Shown here: piece by piece, positions 26,105 through 34,527 of the stretch
Position numbering within the stretch: the stretch's first letter is position 1
How the letters are laid out: each line of letters begins with the position of its first letter
NCBI GenBank assembly: GCA_019112635.1
Contig: DXIX01000018.1
Location: forward strand, 1-44,480
Origin: Candidatus Blautia intestinigallinarum
GTDB lineage: Bacteria; Bacillota; Clostridia; Lachnospirales; Lachnospiraceae
Direction: 5' to 3'
Length of the DNA: 44,480 nucleotides
Program-made: the position numbers and the translations under genes
The notes under the pieces: generated by a model
The model's input: only the letters and a program-made list of their open reading frames with translations
Databases searched by the model: none
What the model was told of the DNA's origin: nothing

Positions 26105-26133
26105 TTGACAAATGAGTTAGATAATGCTAACCT
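26105..26133 (+). promoter_or_regulatory. Promoter of the DUF2325 gene overlapping a DtxR-like box
   Basis: TTGACA (26105-26110) is followed after 17 bases by TAACCT (26128-26133), a weak -10. The spacer contains GTTAGATAATGCTAAC (26116-26131), an imperfect palindrome with GTTAG and CTAAC ends. A repressor bound there would cover the promoter. Confidence 0.55.
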
Positions 26134-26139
26134 ATAAGC

Positions 26140-26170
26140 AGATACCAGAAGAGATTCTGGTATCTTATTT
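26140..26170 (+). terminator. Leader hairpin before the DUF2325 gene
   Basis: Perfect 10-base arms AGATACCAGA (26140-26149) and TCTGGTATCT (26156-26165) with a 6-base loop, followed by TATTTAAAA. The T-tract is short, so it could be a weak attenuator or an mRNA-stabilising hairpin in the leader. Confidence 0.5.
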
Positions 26171-26181
26171 AAAAGAATATG

Positions 26182-26199
26182 AGTTAGCTAAAGCTAACT
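26182..26199. promoter_or_regulatory. Perfect palindrome resembling a DtxR/IdeR-family metal box
   Basis: AGTTAGCTAAAGCTAACT has perfect 8-base arms around AA, and matches the imperfect copy 67 bases upstream in its GTTAG and GCTAAC ends. The TTAGC/GCTAA form resembles boxes I recall upstream of ferrous-iron transport genes in Clostridia. It lies just before the ribosome site. Confidence 0.6.
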
Positions 26200-26215
26200 A
26201 AAAAGGAGGATGAAA

Positions 26216-26509
26216 ATGAGCGTAGTCATTGTAGGCGGACATGACAGGATGGTTTGTCAATACAAAAAGATATGTAAGCAGTACCATTGTAAGGCAAAAG
26301 TATTTACACAGATGTCAGCACAGTTGAGCAAGCAGATTGGAAGTCCGGATTTGTTTGTGCTGTTCACCAATACGGTTTCCCACAAAATGATTAAATGTGC
26401 GCTGGACGAGGCGAGAAAAAGCAACGCGCAGGTGGTTCGATGTCACACCAGCAGCGGGGCGGCGCTTATCGACATCCTAAAGCGCCAGGCATCTGCGGCA
26501 AACGCATAG
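26216..26509 (+). CDS. DUF2325 domain protein, probably metal-regulated
   Basis: A 97-residue protein of the DUF2325 family. It begins with the strand-loop SVVIVGGHDRM and later shows a DLFVLFTNTVSHKM segment and HTSSGAALIDIL near the end. The Rossmann-like opening and conserved His and Cys residues (HDRMVCQYKKICKQYHC) suggest ligand or metal binding, but no reaction is known to me. AGGAGG ends six bases before the ATG at 26216; the in-frame ATG at 26210 abuts the site and is unlikely. Homologues are often next to iron-uptake genes in Clostridia, consistent with the two palindromes upstream, though no feoAB genes are in this window. Confidence 0.8.
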   Translation: MSVVIVGGHDRMVCQYKKICKQYHCKAKVFTQMSAQLSKQIGSPDLFVLFTNTVSHKMIKCALDEARKSNAQVVRCHTSSGAALIDILKRQASAANA

Positions 26510-26540
26510 AGGTGATTGCGGCGGTGTACAAAATGGCGTC

Positions 26541-26569
26541 TTGCATTTTTTCTTATCCTTTTATATAAT
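26541..26569 (+). promoter_or_regulatory. Promoter of dinB
   Basis: TTGCAT (26541-26546) and TATAAT (26564-26569) are 17 bases apart, 20 bases ahead of the dinB ATG. No LexA-type (GAAC-N4-GTTC) box is visible nearby, so SOS control is not evident here. Confidence 0.75.
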
Positions 26570-26588
26570 GAGAAAAAGGAGAGAAAAT

Positions 26589-27854
26589 ATGTTCGACCGA
26601 GTGATTTTTCATATTGATGTGAACTCTGCCTTCCTGAGCTGGGAGGCGGTTTACCGTCTGCAGGTGCTGGGCGGTACGGTGGATTTGCGGGATCAGATCT
26701 GTGCAGTGGGCGGTGATGCTGCTTCGCGAAGAGGAATCATCCTGGCGAAATCCATAAAAGCGAAGAAATATGGAGTGCGGACGGGAGAGAGCATTCTGGA
26801 GGCACGGAAAAAATGTCCCTGCCTGGAGCTGGTTCCAGCGAATTACCCTCTGTATCGGAAATGTTCCCAGGCGTTTCTGAAGATTTTAAAGGAATATTCT
26901 CCCTGCGTGGAACAATATTCCATTGATGAAGCTTTTGTGGACATGACAGGCACGAGGAGACTGTGGGGAGAACCGGTGGAGGCTGCCCATAAGCTGAAAG
27001 ACAGGATTCACAGCGAGCTGGGCTTCACCGTAAATATTGGAATATCCAGCAACAAGCTGTTGGCCAAGATGGCGTCGGATTTTGAGAAACCGGACAAAGT
27101 ACACACACTGTTTGTACCGGAGATTCCCAAGAAAATGTGGCCGCTGCCGGTGTCAGAATTGTTTTTTGTGGGGCATGCCACAGAGCGGAAGCTTGCCAAT
27201 CTGGGAATTCACACCATTGGGGAGCTGGCGGCAATGGATCCGCAGATTTTAAAGAAACATCTCCACAAACACGGAGAAGTGATCTGGAATTTCGCGAATG
27301 GAAAGGATGTCTCTTTGGTGGAAGAACAGCCGGTTCAGAATAAGGGATACGGCAATTCCACGACGATCCCATTTGATGTGACAGATGCGTCCACGGCGAA
27401 AATGATTCTGCTCTCTCTGGCGGAGACAGTGGCTTCCAGGCTTCGCAGGGATCAGAGAAAGGCCGAGGTGATCTCTGTGGAGATCAAAGATTTTCAGCTT
27501 CACACAGTGAGCCATCAGAAGACTCTGAATTGTGCCACGAATATCACCAGTGAGCTGCATCAGGCGGCCTGTCAGCTTTTCGATGAATTGTGGGAGGGAC
27601 AGCCAATCCGTCTTCTTGGGATTCACACTTCCCATCTGTGCGGACAGGAGGAGGCCAGACAGATCAGCCTTTTCGATGGAGCGGATTATGAGAAACAGGA
27701 GAAGCTGGATGCAGCCATTGACAAGATCCGGGAACGGTATGGAGTGGATTCTGTGAAGCGGGCAGTTTTTGTGGAGAGTCCCATCGATCATATGTGCGGG
27801 CGGGTGACCCGTGAGAAGAGAAAGGTAGATTACAGTAAAATAGACGTGAAATAG
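26589..27854 (+). CDS. dinB: DNA polymerase IV (Y-family, DinB)
   Basis: A 421-residue translesion polymerase. Catalytic carboxylates: D10 in FHIDVNSAF and D113/E114 in SIDEAF. The palm/fingers region contains KSIKAKKYGVRTGES, the helix-hairpin-helix region NIGISSNKLLAKMASDFEKPD then FVGHATERKLANLGIHTIGELA, and the little-finger domain follows. The C-terminus holds EARQISLF, which fits the beta-clamp binding motif QxxLF. AAAAGGAGAG lies just before the ATG at 26589; an in-frame ATG at 26541 lies within the promoter. The gene bypasses replication-blocking damage with low fidelity. It ends at a strong convergent hairpin. Confidence 0.95.
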   Translation: MFDRVIFHIDVNSAFLSWEAVYRLQVLGGTVDLRDQICAVGGDAASRRGIILAKSIKAKKYGVRTGESILEARKKCPCLELVPANYPLYRKCSQAFLKILKEYSPCVEQYSIDEAFVDMTGTRRLWGEPVEAAHKLKDRIHSELGFTVNIGISSNKLLAKMASDFEKPDKVHTLFVPEIPKKMWPLPVSELFFVGHATERKLANLGIHTIGELAAMDPQILKKHLHKHGEVIWNFANGKDVSLVEEQPVQNKGYGNSTTIPFDVTDASTAKMILLSLAETVASRLRRDQRKAEVISVEIKDFQLHTVSHQKTLNCATNITSELHQAACQLFDELWEGQPIRLLGIHTSHLCGQEEARQISLFDGADYEKQEKLDAAIDKIRERYGVDSVKRAVFVESPIDHMCGRVTREKRKVDYSKIDVK

Positions 27855-27890
27855 AGACAGCAGGGCTGCCAAAAAGCAGCCCTGCTGTCT
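27855..27890. terminator. Convergent hairpin between dinB and the thioesterase gene
   Basis: Perfect 15-base arms AGACAGCAGGGCTGC (27855-27869) and GCAGCCCTGCTGTCT (27876-27890) around CAAAAA. T-tracts are weak on both sides, but the stem is very stable and lies exactly between two convergent genes, so it probably ends both transcripts. Confidence 0.7.
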
Positions 27891-27891
27891 G

Positions 27892-28320
27892 TTACTCTTC
27901 ACAGAGTTTTTTCAGTGATTCATAGAGGGCAGGATCTTCCCGTTTCAGAGAGATCAGCTTGCCCTGTGCATTGATGAAACAGTGTTTGCTGGTTCCAGCG
28001 GTGCACAAAGAACCATCTTTCTGGTTATACACTTCGTAGGAAAGGCTGAATCGGATTCCGTTGAAAGAGGAGATCCAGGCAAGAATCTCTACGGTGTCCC
28101 CGAAGCGAACCATCTGTTTGTACTGGCAGGTAACTTCCAGCACAGGGCTGATGATCCCTTTTTCTTCCATTTTGTCGTAAGGGCAGCCGATTTTTTCCAT
28201 CAGTTCAACACGGGCTTCCTCAAACCAGCGGATATAATTCGAGTGATGTACCACTTTCATTTGATCGGTTTCATAATACTGTACTTTGTGTGTCCATGTA
28301 ATTTTATGCAACTTGTTCAT
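27892..28320 (-). CDS. Acyl-CoA thioesterase, 4HBT hot-dog fold
   Basis: A 142-residue single hot-dog-fold protein of the 4-hydroxybenzoyl-CoA thioesterase/YbgC type. VQYYETDQMKVVHHSNYIRWFEEAR contains the catalytic Asp (ETDQMKVVHHSNY corresponds to the YADTDxxGVVYHxNY signature, with D in TDQM). It is followed by the central helix ELMEKIG and beta strands such as KQMVRFGDTVEILAW. The GGAG abuts the ATG at 28320, so the in-frame TTG three codons later, nine bases from the site, may be the real start. It hydrolyses small or medium acyl-CoA esters; the exact substrate is unknown. It is monocistronic and convergent with dinB. Confidence 0.88.
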   Translation of the reverse strand: MNKLHKITWTHKVQYYETDQMKVVHHSNYIRWFEEARVELMEKIGCPYDKMEEKGIISPVLEVTCQYKQMVRFGDTVEILAWISSFNGIRFSLSYEVYNQKDGSLCTAGTSKHCFINAQGKLISLKREDPALYESLKKLCEE

Positions 28321-28413
28321 CTCCTTTTGACTAGCATACCACAAATTTTTTGTTGGCGCTTCCTTTTTTTCAAAGATTTGGATATAATAGAAACGATAAA
28401 GGAGGAAGCCATT

Positions 28414-28773
28414 ATGGATTGCAGAACAGCAGAGAGCTTAGTAAATGCTTATATCAACCGCACACTGTCTGTGGAACAGTTGGAGGAATTTATCAAACAT
28501 GTCCGTTCCTGTCCCTCCTGTTATGAAGAACTGGAGACTTACTATATTGTACATTTTGCCATTCGTCATCTGGACGATGAGGATGGGGAGAATATGACAT
28601 TCGACATGCATAAGATGATGGAACAGGACCTGCATAACCGGGAAAACTATGTACATAGGCAGAAGATTCGAAGAGTACTGCATATTTTTCTGCTGGTACT
28701 TTTTTTGCTTTTGGTGTTCGGACTGCTGGTATTTGCTGCAATGCGGTTAGGACATATACGGATCCCCATTTAA
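28414..28773 (+). CDS. Small zinc-finger membrane protein, anti-sigma-factor-like
   Basis: A 119-residue protein. The N-terminus (MDCRTAESLVNAYINRTLSV then FIKHVRSCPSCYEELETY) matches the putative zinc-finger HCCC pattern of anti-sigma factors, with His and two Cys in HVRSCPSC. A helical acidic middle and one strong membrane segment at about residues 92-112 follow. No sigma factor gene is adjacent, so an anti-sigma role is speculative; it may be a general zinc-finger membrane sensor. GGAGG lies before the ATG and TATAAT at 28383-28388 is a likely -10 element. An in-frame extension to 27982 runs through the divergent thioesterase gene and is rejected. Confidence 0.75.
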   Translation: MDCRTAESLVNAYINRTLSVEQLEEFIKHVRSCPSCYEELETYYIVHFAIRHLDDEDGENMTFDMHKMMEQDLHNRENYVHRQKIRRVLHIFLLVLFLLLVFGLLVFAAMRLGHIRIPI

Positions 28774-28837
28774 GTGCCGGACAGGCAGTCCTGTGTGGGG
28801 GACACAATGAAAAGAAAAGGAGAGTAATACACAGACT

Positions 28838-31471
28838 ATGAGTGAAAAAATCCTGTTGATAGACGGACACAGTATCCTGAACCGGGCATTTTACGGAATG
28901 CCGGATCTGACGAATTCCCAGGGACAGCATACGGGAGCGGTGTATGGTTTTCTGAACATTATGTTCCGGATTCTAGACGAGGAGAAGCCACAGTATCTGG
29001 CTGTGGCCTTTGATCTTCACGCGCCTACCTTCCGTCACAAAATGTACCAGGAATACAAAGGTACGAGAAAGGCAATGCCCCAGGAGCTGCGGGAACAGGT
29101 TCCTGTGATGAAAGAGGTGCTTCAGGCTATGGGTATTCCAGTAGTGTCCATGGAAGGATATGAGGCAGATGACCTTTTGGGAACCCTGGGCAGGCAAGGA
29201 GAGGAGAAGGGGATGGATGTGACCATCCTGTCCGGAGACAGGGATCTGCTTCAGCTTGCCACAGATCATATTTTGATCCGGATACCGAAGACGACGAAGG
29301 GACAGACAGTCATCGAGAATTATCACACGCAGGAAGTGATTGACAAGTATCAGCTGACACCTTCGCAGATCATTGATCTGAAAGCCCTGATGGGAGATTC
29401 CGCAGATAACATTCCAGGTATACCGGGAGTGGGAGAAAAGACTGCCACGAAGATCCTCCTGGCGTTTGGAACCGTGGAAAATGCTTATGAACATGTGGAG
29501 GAAGTCAAGCCGAACAAGGCCAGAGAATCTCTGAAAAATCACTATGATCTGGCGCAATTGAGCAAAACTTTGGCGACCATCGACACGAAAAGTCCGGTCT
29601 CCTTTGTGTTTGAAGACGCGCGGGTGAAGGATTTTTATACTCCCAAAGCTTATGAGATGTTCCAGAAACTGGAATTCAAAAATCTTCTGAGCCGTTTTGA
29701 CTGTGAAACTGGCGAGGAAGAGCTGGAGAAACGGTTTGTATTTTGTCAGGAATTTCAGGAAGCGGAGGAAATTTTTGAGAAGGCGGGGAAAGAGAAAATG
29801 ATAGGTCTGCAGATTCTGACCGGCCAGAATCAGATTCTGGCTGCGGCTGTGGCATTTCCCCAGGGGGATATCTGCTATATGGAGGCGGCCGGTTTTATCC
29901 GTGGAGACTATCTGGCTGCCCAGATCCGAAACCTTGCAGAGAATACCATGATTGCGGCGTTCGACGTGAAGCATCTCTTAAAATATGTAGATTTGAATGA
30001 CTGGAGTCAGACCTTTGACGGGGAGATTGCAGCCTACCTTTTGAATCCTCTGAAATCTTCTTATGATTATGAGGATATTGCGAAAGAATATCTGGGAAAA
30101 ATCTGTCCGGGCCGGGTGGAGCTTCTGGGGAAACTGGCAGATGAAAAAGCACTGGAGGAAAAGCCGGAGGATTGCAGACGTTTGACCTGTTACATGGCCT
30201 ATGTGGCTCTGGAATCCAAGGAACCTCTGGAGAAGGCCCTGCGGGAAGAGGGGATGGAAGATATCTTCCGTCAGATTGAGATGCCCCTGGTGTTCACGCT
30301 GGATTCTATGGAGAAGGAAGGAATTCAGGTGGAGGGCGAGGCGCTCCATCAGTATGGGGAACAGCTTCAGGTACGCATCACACAGCTGGAAGAAGAGATC
30401 TATCAGCAGGCAGGAGAGACGTTTAATATTAATTCTCCGAAACAGCTGGGCGTGATTCTCTTTGAAAAAATGCAGCTTCCGGGAGGCAAGAAGACCAAGA
30501 CAGGATACTCCACAGCGGCGGATGTGTTGGAGAAGCTGGCGCCGGAGAATCCCATCGTTCAGAATATTTTGGAGTATCGCCAGCTGACGAAGCTGAAATC
30601 CACTTACGCGGACGGACTGGCGAATTATATCGGACCTGACGGGCGGATTCATTCCACCTTCCATCAGACAATCACGGCTACGGGAAGAATCAGCAGCACC
30701 GACCCCAATCTGCAGAATATTCCAATCCGGATGGAGCTTGGACGGCTGATCCGGAAGGTTTTTGTGCCCCGGGAAGGCTGTGTCTTCCTGGATGCGGATT
30801 ACTCACAGATCGAACTTCGGGTACTGGCACATATGTCCGGGGATGAGAAGCTGATTCAGGCCTACCGGGAGGCACAGGATATCCACAGGCTGACAGCCTC
30901 TCAGGTCTTTCATACCCCGTTTGAGGAAGTGACAGATCTGCAGAGAAGGAACGCAAAGGCTGTGAACTTCGGAATTGTCTATGGAATCAGCTCCTTTGGA
31001 CTGAGCCAGGACTTAAGCATCACCAGAAAAGAAGCGGCAGATTATATTGAACGGTATTTTGCCACTTATCCCAAGATCAAAGGTTTTCTGGACGGATTGG
31101 TGGAAAAAGGAAAGAAAGACGGCTATGTGACCACCATGTTCGGACGAAGACGTCCGATTCCGGAATTGAAATCCAGTAATTTCATGCAGCGGTCTTTCGG
31201 GGAACGGATTGCCATGAATTCACCGATTCAGGGGACGGCGGCGGATATTATCAAGATTGCCATGAACCGTGTCTATCAGAGACTGCAGCGAGAGGGACTT
31301 CAATCCCGGCTGATTCTTCAGGTTCACGATGAACTGCTGATTGAGACCAGAGAGGAAGAATTGGAACAGGTGTCTGGAATTCTGGAAGAAGAGATGCGCA
31401 AGGCAGCTTCGCTGGATGTGGCGTTGGAAGTGGATATGCATACAGGAAAGAACTGGTATGAGGCGAAATAA
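28838..31471 (+). CDS. polA: DNA polymerase I
   Basis: An 877-residue enzyme. Residues 1 to about 290 are the 5'-3' flap nuclease (LLIDGHSILNRAFYG, AFDLHAPTFRH, EGYEADDLLGTL, LSGDRDLLQL, MGDSADNIPGIPGVGEKTA). Residues about 300-470 keep the 3'-5' exonuclease fold but lack its catalytic carboxylates (IGLQIL where FDTET is expected), so proofreading is probably absent, as in many Bacillota. The polymerase carries motif A DADYSQIELR (about 652), motif B RRNAKAVNFGIVYG (about 703) and motif C QVHDELLIE (about 829). AAAGGAGAG is somewhat far from the ATG (about 15 bases), with no better in-frame start. It begins a run with coaE and the YycJ-like gene. Confidence 0.96.
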   Translation: MSEKILLIDGHSILNRAFYGMPDLTNSQGQHTGAVYGFLNIMFRILDEEKPQYLAVAFDLHAPTFRHKMYQEYKGTRKAMPQELREQVPVMKEVLQAMGIPVVSMEGYEADDLLGTLGRQGEEKGMDVTILSGDRDLLQLATDHILIRIPKTTKGQTVIENYHTQEVIDKYQLTPSQIIDLKALMGDSADNIPGIPGVGEKTATKILLAFGTVENAYEHVEEVKPNKARESLKNHYDLAQLSKTLATIDTKSPVSFVFEDARVKDFYTPKAYEMFQKLEFKNLLSRFDCETGEEELEKRFVFCQEFQEAEEIFEKAGKEKMIGLQILTGQNQILAAAVAFPQGDICYMEAAGFIRGDYLAAQIRNLAENTMIAAFDVKHLLKYVDLNDWSQTFDGEIAAYLLNPLKSSYDYEDIAKEYLGKICPGRVELLGKLADEKALEEKPEDCRRLTCYMAYVALESKEPLEKALREEGMEDIFRQIEMPLVFTLDSMEKEGIQVEGEALHQYGEQLQVRITQLEEEIYQQAGETFNINSPKQLGVILFEKMQLPGGKKTKTGYSTAADVLEKLAPENPIVQNILEYRQLTKLKSTYADGLANYIGPDGRIHSTFHQTITATGRISSTDPNLQNIPIRMELGRLIRKVFVPREGCVFLDADYSQIELRVLAHMSGDEKLIQAYREAQDIHRLTASQVFHTPFEEVTDLQRRNAKAVNFGIVYGISSFGLSQDLSITRKEAADYIERYFATYPKIKGFLDGLVEKGKKDGYVTTMFGRRRPIPELKSSNFMQRSFGERIAMNSPIQGTAADIIKIAMNRVYQRLQREGLQSRLILQVHDELLIETREEELEQVSGILEEEMRKAASLDVALEVDMHTGKNWYEAK

Positions 31472-31472
31472 G

Positions 31473-32072
31473 ATGAGAGTGATTGGAATTACAGGCGGCG
31501 TGGGCGCGGGAAAAAGCACTGTATTGGACTATGTAAGACAGCGCTGGGACACGCTGGTGGTACAGGCGGATGTGACCGGACACGAAGTGATGGCTCCCGG
31601 CGGCCCCTGTTATGAACCGATTCTGGAACTGTTTGGTTCAGAAATTTTAAGAGAAGACAAAAGCATTGACCGGGGAAAAGTGGCAGCGATTGTTTTTCAG
31701 GACGGGGAGAAGCTGGCTGCTCTCAATGGAATTGTCCATCCCGCTGTCAAGAAAGAAATTCTGGCACGGATTGAATGCGCCCGGAAAGAGGGAGTTTCTC
31801 TTTTCTTTTTGGAAGTTGCACTGCTTTTTGAAGATCATTATGATGCAATTTGTGATGATTTGTGGTATATTTATGCAGATGAATCTGTCCGGAGAAAACG
31901 TCTGATGGATTCCAGGGGCTATTCCCAGGAAAAAATCAATGGAATTTTTGCCAATCAGATGTCGGATATTTTCTTCCGGACTCACTGCGATTATGTGGTG
32001 GAGAACAACGGTGATCTGGCGGTGACATATGGCCAGATCGAGGAAAGGATACATAGTTATGAGACTTTGTAG
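31473..32072 (+). CDS. coaE: Dephospho-CoA kinase
   Basis: A 199-residue P-loop kinase that phosphorylates dephospho-CoA in the last step of coenzyme A synthesis. It shows GITGGVGAGKST at the N-terminus, DVTGHEVMAPGG, IVHPAVKKEI, and the lid-like VRRKRLMDSRGYSQEKINGIFANQMSD typical of CoaE. The ATG at 31473 is one base after the polA stop, and GAGG is at the end of polA. Longer frames into polA are rejected. It overlaps the next gene by 14 bases, so polA, coaE and the YycJ-like gene are one operon. Confidence 0.94.
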   Translation: MRVIGITGGVGAGKSTVLDYVRQRWDTLVVQADVTGHEVMAPGGPCYEPILELFGSEILREDKSIDRGKVAAIVFQDGEKLAALNGIVHPAVKKEILARIECARKEGVSLFFLEVALLFEDHYDAICDDLWYIYADESVRRKRLMDSRGYSQEKINGIFANQMSDIFFRTHCDYVVENNGDLAVTYGQIEERIHSYETL

Positions 32073-32856
32073 TATTGCCAGCGGAAGCAGCGGCAACTGT
32101 ATCTATGTGGGCAGCGAGAGCACCCATGTGCTGGTGGATGTGGGAATCAGTAAAAAGCGAATAGAAAACGGTCTGAACTCCATTGACATGGATGTGAAGG
32201 ACATGGATGGAATTCTGATTACCCACGAACACTCAGACCACATGAAGGGACTTGGGGTTCTCTCAAGGAAATACCACCTTCCCATTTATGCCACGAGAGG
32301 AACGATTGAGGCGATTCAGGGGATGAGTTCCATCGGAAAGATGCCGGAAGGCCTGTTTCATGAAGTCTGGGAGGACCAGGAATTTCAGATCAAGGATCTG
32401 ACCGTTCATCCCTTTCGGATCTCACACGATGCGGCACAGCCGGTGGGATATCGGCTGAATTATAAAGAACAGTCTGTGGGAATTGCCACAGATATGGGAA
32501 CTTATGATGAGTACACCGTGGAGAATCTGAAAAATCTGGATGCGCTTTTGCTGGAGGCGAATCATGATGTGCGTATGCTTCAGGTGGGAAGCTATCCTTA
32601 TTATCTGAAGCAGAGGATCCTGGGAAAACTGGGACATCTCTCCAATGAAAACGCAGGCCAGCTCCTGTGCCGGCTTCTCAATGACCGGCTGAAAGCGGTT
32701 TTTCTGGGACATCTGAGCAAGGAGAACAATTATGAGCAGCTGGCTTATGAGACCGTCTGTCAGGAAGTGGATCAGGGAGACACGCCTTACCGGATGAAGG
32801 ATTTCCGCATTCAGGTGGCGAGCAGAGAACAGGTATCAGAATTGATCACAATTTAG
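32059..32856 (+). CDS. Metallo-beta-lactamase-fold hydrolase, YycJ/WalJ-like
   Basis: A 265-residue protein. The start SIASGSSGNCIYVG is the usual opening of the YycJ/WalJ family, and THEHSDH (H56, H58, D60, H61) is the zinc motif; later ligands are in FRISHDAAQPVGY, IATDMG and ANHDVRM, and a final His is in FLGHLSKENN. YycJ/WalJ is thought to be a nuclease coordinating replication or mismatch repair with cell division, which would suit its place after polA. The ATG at 32059 lies inside the end of coaE, with GGAAAGG upstream. Confidence 0.9.
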   Translation: MRLCSIASGSSGNCIYVGSESTHVLVDVGISKKRIENGLNSIDMDVKDMDGILITHEHSDHMKGLGVLSRKYHLPIYATRGTIEAIQGMSSIGKMPEGLFHEVWEDQEFQIKDLTVHPFRISHDAAQPVGYRLNYKEQSVGIATDMGTYDEYTVENLKNLDALLLEANHDVRMLQVGSYPYYLKQRILGKLGHLSNENAGQLLCRLLNDRLKAVFLGHLSKENNYEQLAYETVCQEVDQGDTPYRMKDFRIQVASREQVSELITI

Positions 32857-32865
32857 GAGGATTTT

Positions 32866-33138
32866 ATGAAGAAGACAATTATCACAGTGGTTGGAAATGA
32901 CAAAGTAGGTATCATCGCCAAAGTCTGCACCTATCTGGCAGACAACCAGATTAACATTCTGGATATCAGTCAGACCATTGTCCAGGGATATTTTAATATG
33001 ATGATGATCACAGACGCAAGCGCGTCCAGCAAGGATATGGGACAGGTGTCCAGAGAATTGGATCAACTGGGAGAAGAGATCGGCGTCGTGATTCGCTGCC
33101 AGCATGAAGATATTTTCAATATGATGCACCGAATCTAA
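32866..33138 (+). CDS. ACT-domain protein (UPF0237)
   Basis: A 90-residue protein formed by a single ACT domain: TIITVVGNDKVGIIAKVCTY, then NILDISQTIVQGYFNMMMI and a second half ending RCQHEDIFNMMHRI. ACT domains bind amino acids or related small ligands and regulate partner enzymes. The gene has an excellent AGGAGG site and lies 12 bases before the UPF0210 gene; the two families are consistently paired in Clostridia and other bacteria, which suggests that it regulates or complexes with its neighbour. No direct function is known to me. Confidence 0.93.
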   Translation: MKKTIITVVGNDKVGIIAKVCTYLADNQINILDISQTIVQGYFNMMMITDASASSKDMGQVSRELDQLGEEIGVVIRCQHEDIFNMMHRI

Positions 33139-33150
33139 GGGAGAGAGAGC

Positions 33151-34515
33151 ATGATAAATATATTTGAAGTAAATGAGACGAATAAGATGATCGAGCAGGA
33201 AAATCTGGATGTGCGTACCATTACTATGGGAATCAGCCTGATGGACTGTATCGATTCGAATCTGGAGGAAGTGAACCGTAAGGTTTATGAGAAGATTACG
33301 ACGAAGGCGAAGGATCTGGTAGCCACAGGAGAAGCAATCGAAGTGGAGTATGGAATTCCCATTGTGAATAAGAGAATCTCTGTCACTCCGATTGCCCTGG
33401 TGGGAGGAGCAGCCTGCAAGAAACCGGAAGATTTCGTGACGCTGGCGAAGACTCTGGACCGGGCTGCCCACGAAGTCGGCGTGAATTTTATCGGCGGATA
33501 CAGCGCTCTGGTGTCCAAGGGGATGACTCCGGCGGAGGAACTTTTGATCCGCTCCATTCCGGAAGTCCTGGCAAATACAGAGCGGGTGTGCAGTTCCATC
33601 AATGTGGGCTCCACCAAGACCGGCATCAATATGGATGCGGTGAAACTGATGGGAGAGATTGTGGTGGAGACAGCAAAAGCCACAGCAGATCAGGATTCCC
33701 TGGGCTGTGCGAAGCTTGTCGTCTTCTGCAACGCGCCGGATGACAATCCATTTATGGCAGGAGCATTCCACGGTGTGACCGAGGCGGACACCATCATCAA
33801 TGTGGGAGTCAGCGGACCTGGCGTGGTGAAGACTGCCCTGGAGAAGGTGAGAGGGGCAGATTTTGGAACTCTCTGCGAGACGATCAAGAAGACTGCTTTC
33901 AAGGTGACACGTGTGGGACAGCTGGTGGCACAGGAAGCCTCCGCAAGACTTGGGGTGCCCTTTGGAATCATTGATCTGTCTCTGGCGCCGACTCCGGCAG
34001 TGGGTGACAGTGTGGCGGATATTCTCCATGAGATCGGCGTGGAATATGCCGGCGCTCCGGGAACAACGGCTGCCCTGGCTCTGTTAAATGACCAGGTGAA
34101 AAAAGGCGGCGTGATGGCTTCCTCCGCGGTGGGAGGCTTAAGCGGAGCTTTTATTCCAGTGAGTGAGGATCAGGGAATGATCGATTCTGTCCATGCGGGA
34201 GCGCTTACCCTGGAAAAGCTGGAAGCGATGACATGTGTATGTTCAGTGGGACTGGACATGATCGCCATTCCAGGGGATACTTCTGCAGCTACCATTTCTG
34301 GAATCATCGCTGACGAGGCGGCTATTGGCATGGTGAACCAGAAGACAACAGCAGTCCGCGTAATTCCTGTCATTGGAAAAGGTGTGGGAGAGATCGCCCA
34401 GTTCGGCGGCCTTCTTGGGTATGCGCCGATTATGCCGGTGAATAAATTCTCCTGTGAGGCATTTGTGAACCGCGGCGGACGTATTCCGGCACCGATTCAC
34501 AGTTTTAAGAACTAA
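33151..34515 (+). CDS. UPF0210 (PFL/DUF711) family protein
   Basis: A 454-residue soluble protein of the UPF0210/DUF711 family, which has a fold related to glycyl-radical enzymes but no known activity. Family segments include [79 protein letters not shown] and [11 protein letters not shown]. Nothing indicates a glycyl radical. GGGAGAG precedes the ATG. It follows the ACT gene in the normal order and is probably the last gene transcribed from the polA side, unless read-through reaches the LuxR-type gene 12 bases later. Confidence 0.93.
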   Translation: MINIFEVNETNKMIEQENLDVRTITMGISLMDCIDSNLEEVNRKVYEKITTKAKDLVATGEAIEVEYGIPIVNKRISVTPIALVGGAACKKPEDFVTLAKTLDRAAHEVGVNFIGGYSALVSKGMTPAEELLIRSIPEVLANTERVCSSINVGSTKTGINMDAVKLMGEIVVETAKATADQDSLGCAKLVVFCNAPDDNPFMAGAFHGVTEADTIINVGVSGPGVVKTALEKVRGADFGTLCETIKKTAFKVTRVGQLVAQEASARLGVPFGIIDLSLAPTPAVGDSVADILHEIGVEYAGAPGTTAALALLNDQVKKGGVMASSAVGGLSGAFIPVSEDQGMIDSVHAGALTLEKLEAMTCVCSVGLDMIAIPGDTSAATISGIIADEAAIGMVNQKTTAVRVIPVIGKGVGEIAQFGGLLGYAPIMPVNKFSCEAFVNRGGRIPAPIHSFKN

Positions 34516-34527
34516 GAGAAAGCATGG

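Noticed and set aside
26541..26588. An upstream ATG for dinB
   Set aside because: It would be located at the -35 element of the likely promoter; the ATG at 26589 has a proper ribosome site.
27982..28413. Upstream extension of the zinc-finger membrane protein
   Set aside because: It runs antisense through the thioesterase gene; a good ribosome site and the domain start both place the ATG at 28414.
28973..29974. A 333-codon minus-strand frame inside polA
   Set aside because: It is antisense to motif-confirmed polA coding sequence, has no ribosome site and no recognisable domain.
32836..34029. A long open frame (397 codons) on the minus strand across the ACT and UPF0210 genes
   Set aside because: It lies wholly antisense to two well-recognised genes, is rich in His, Cys and Ser as expected of a shadow frame, and has no domain I recognise.
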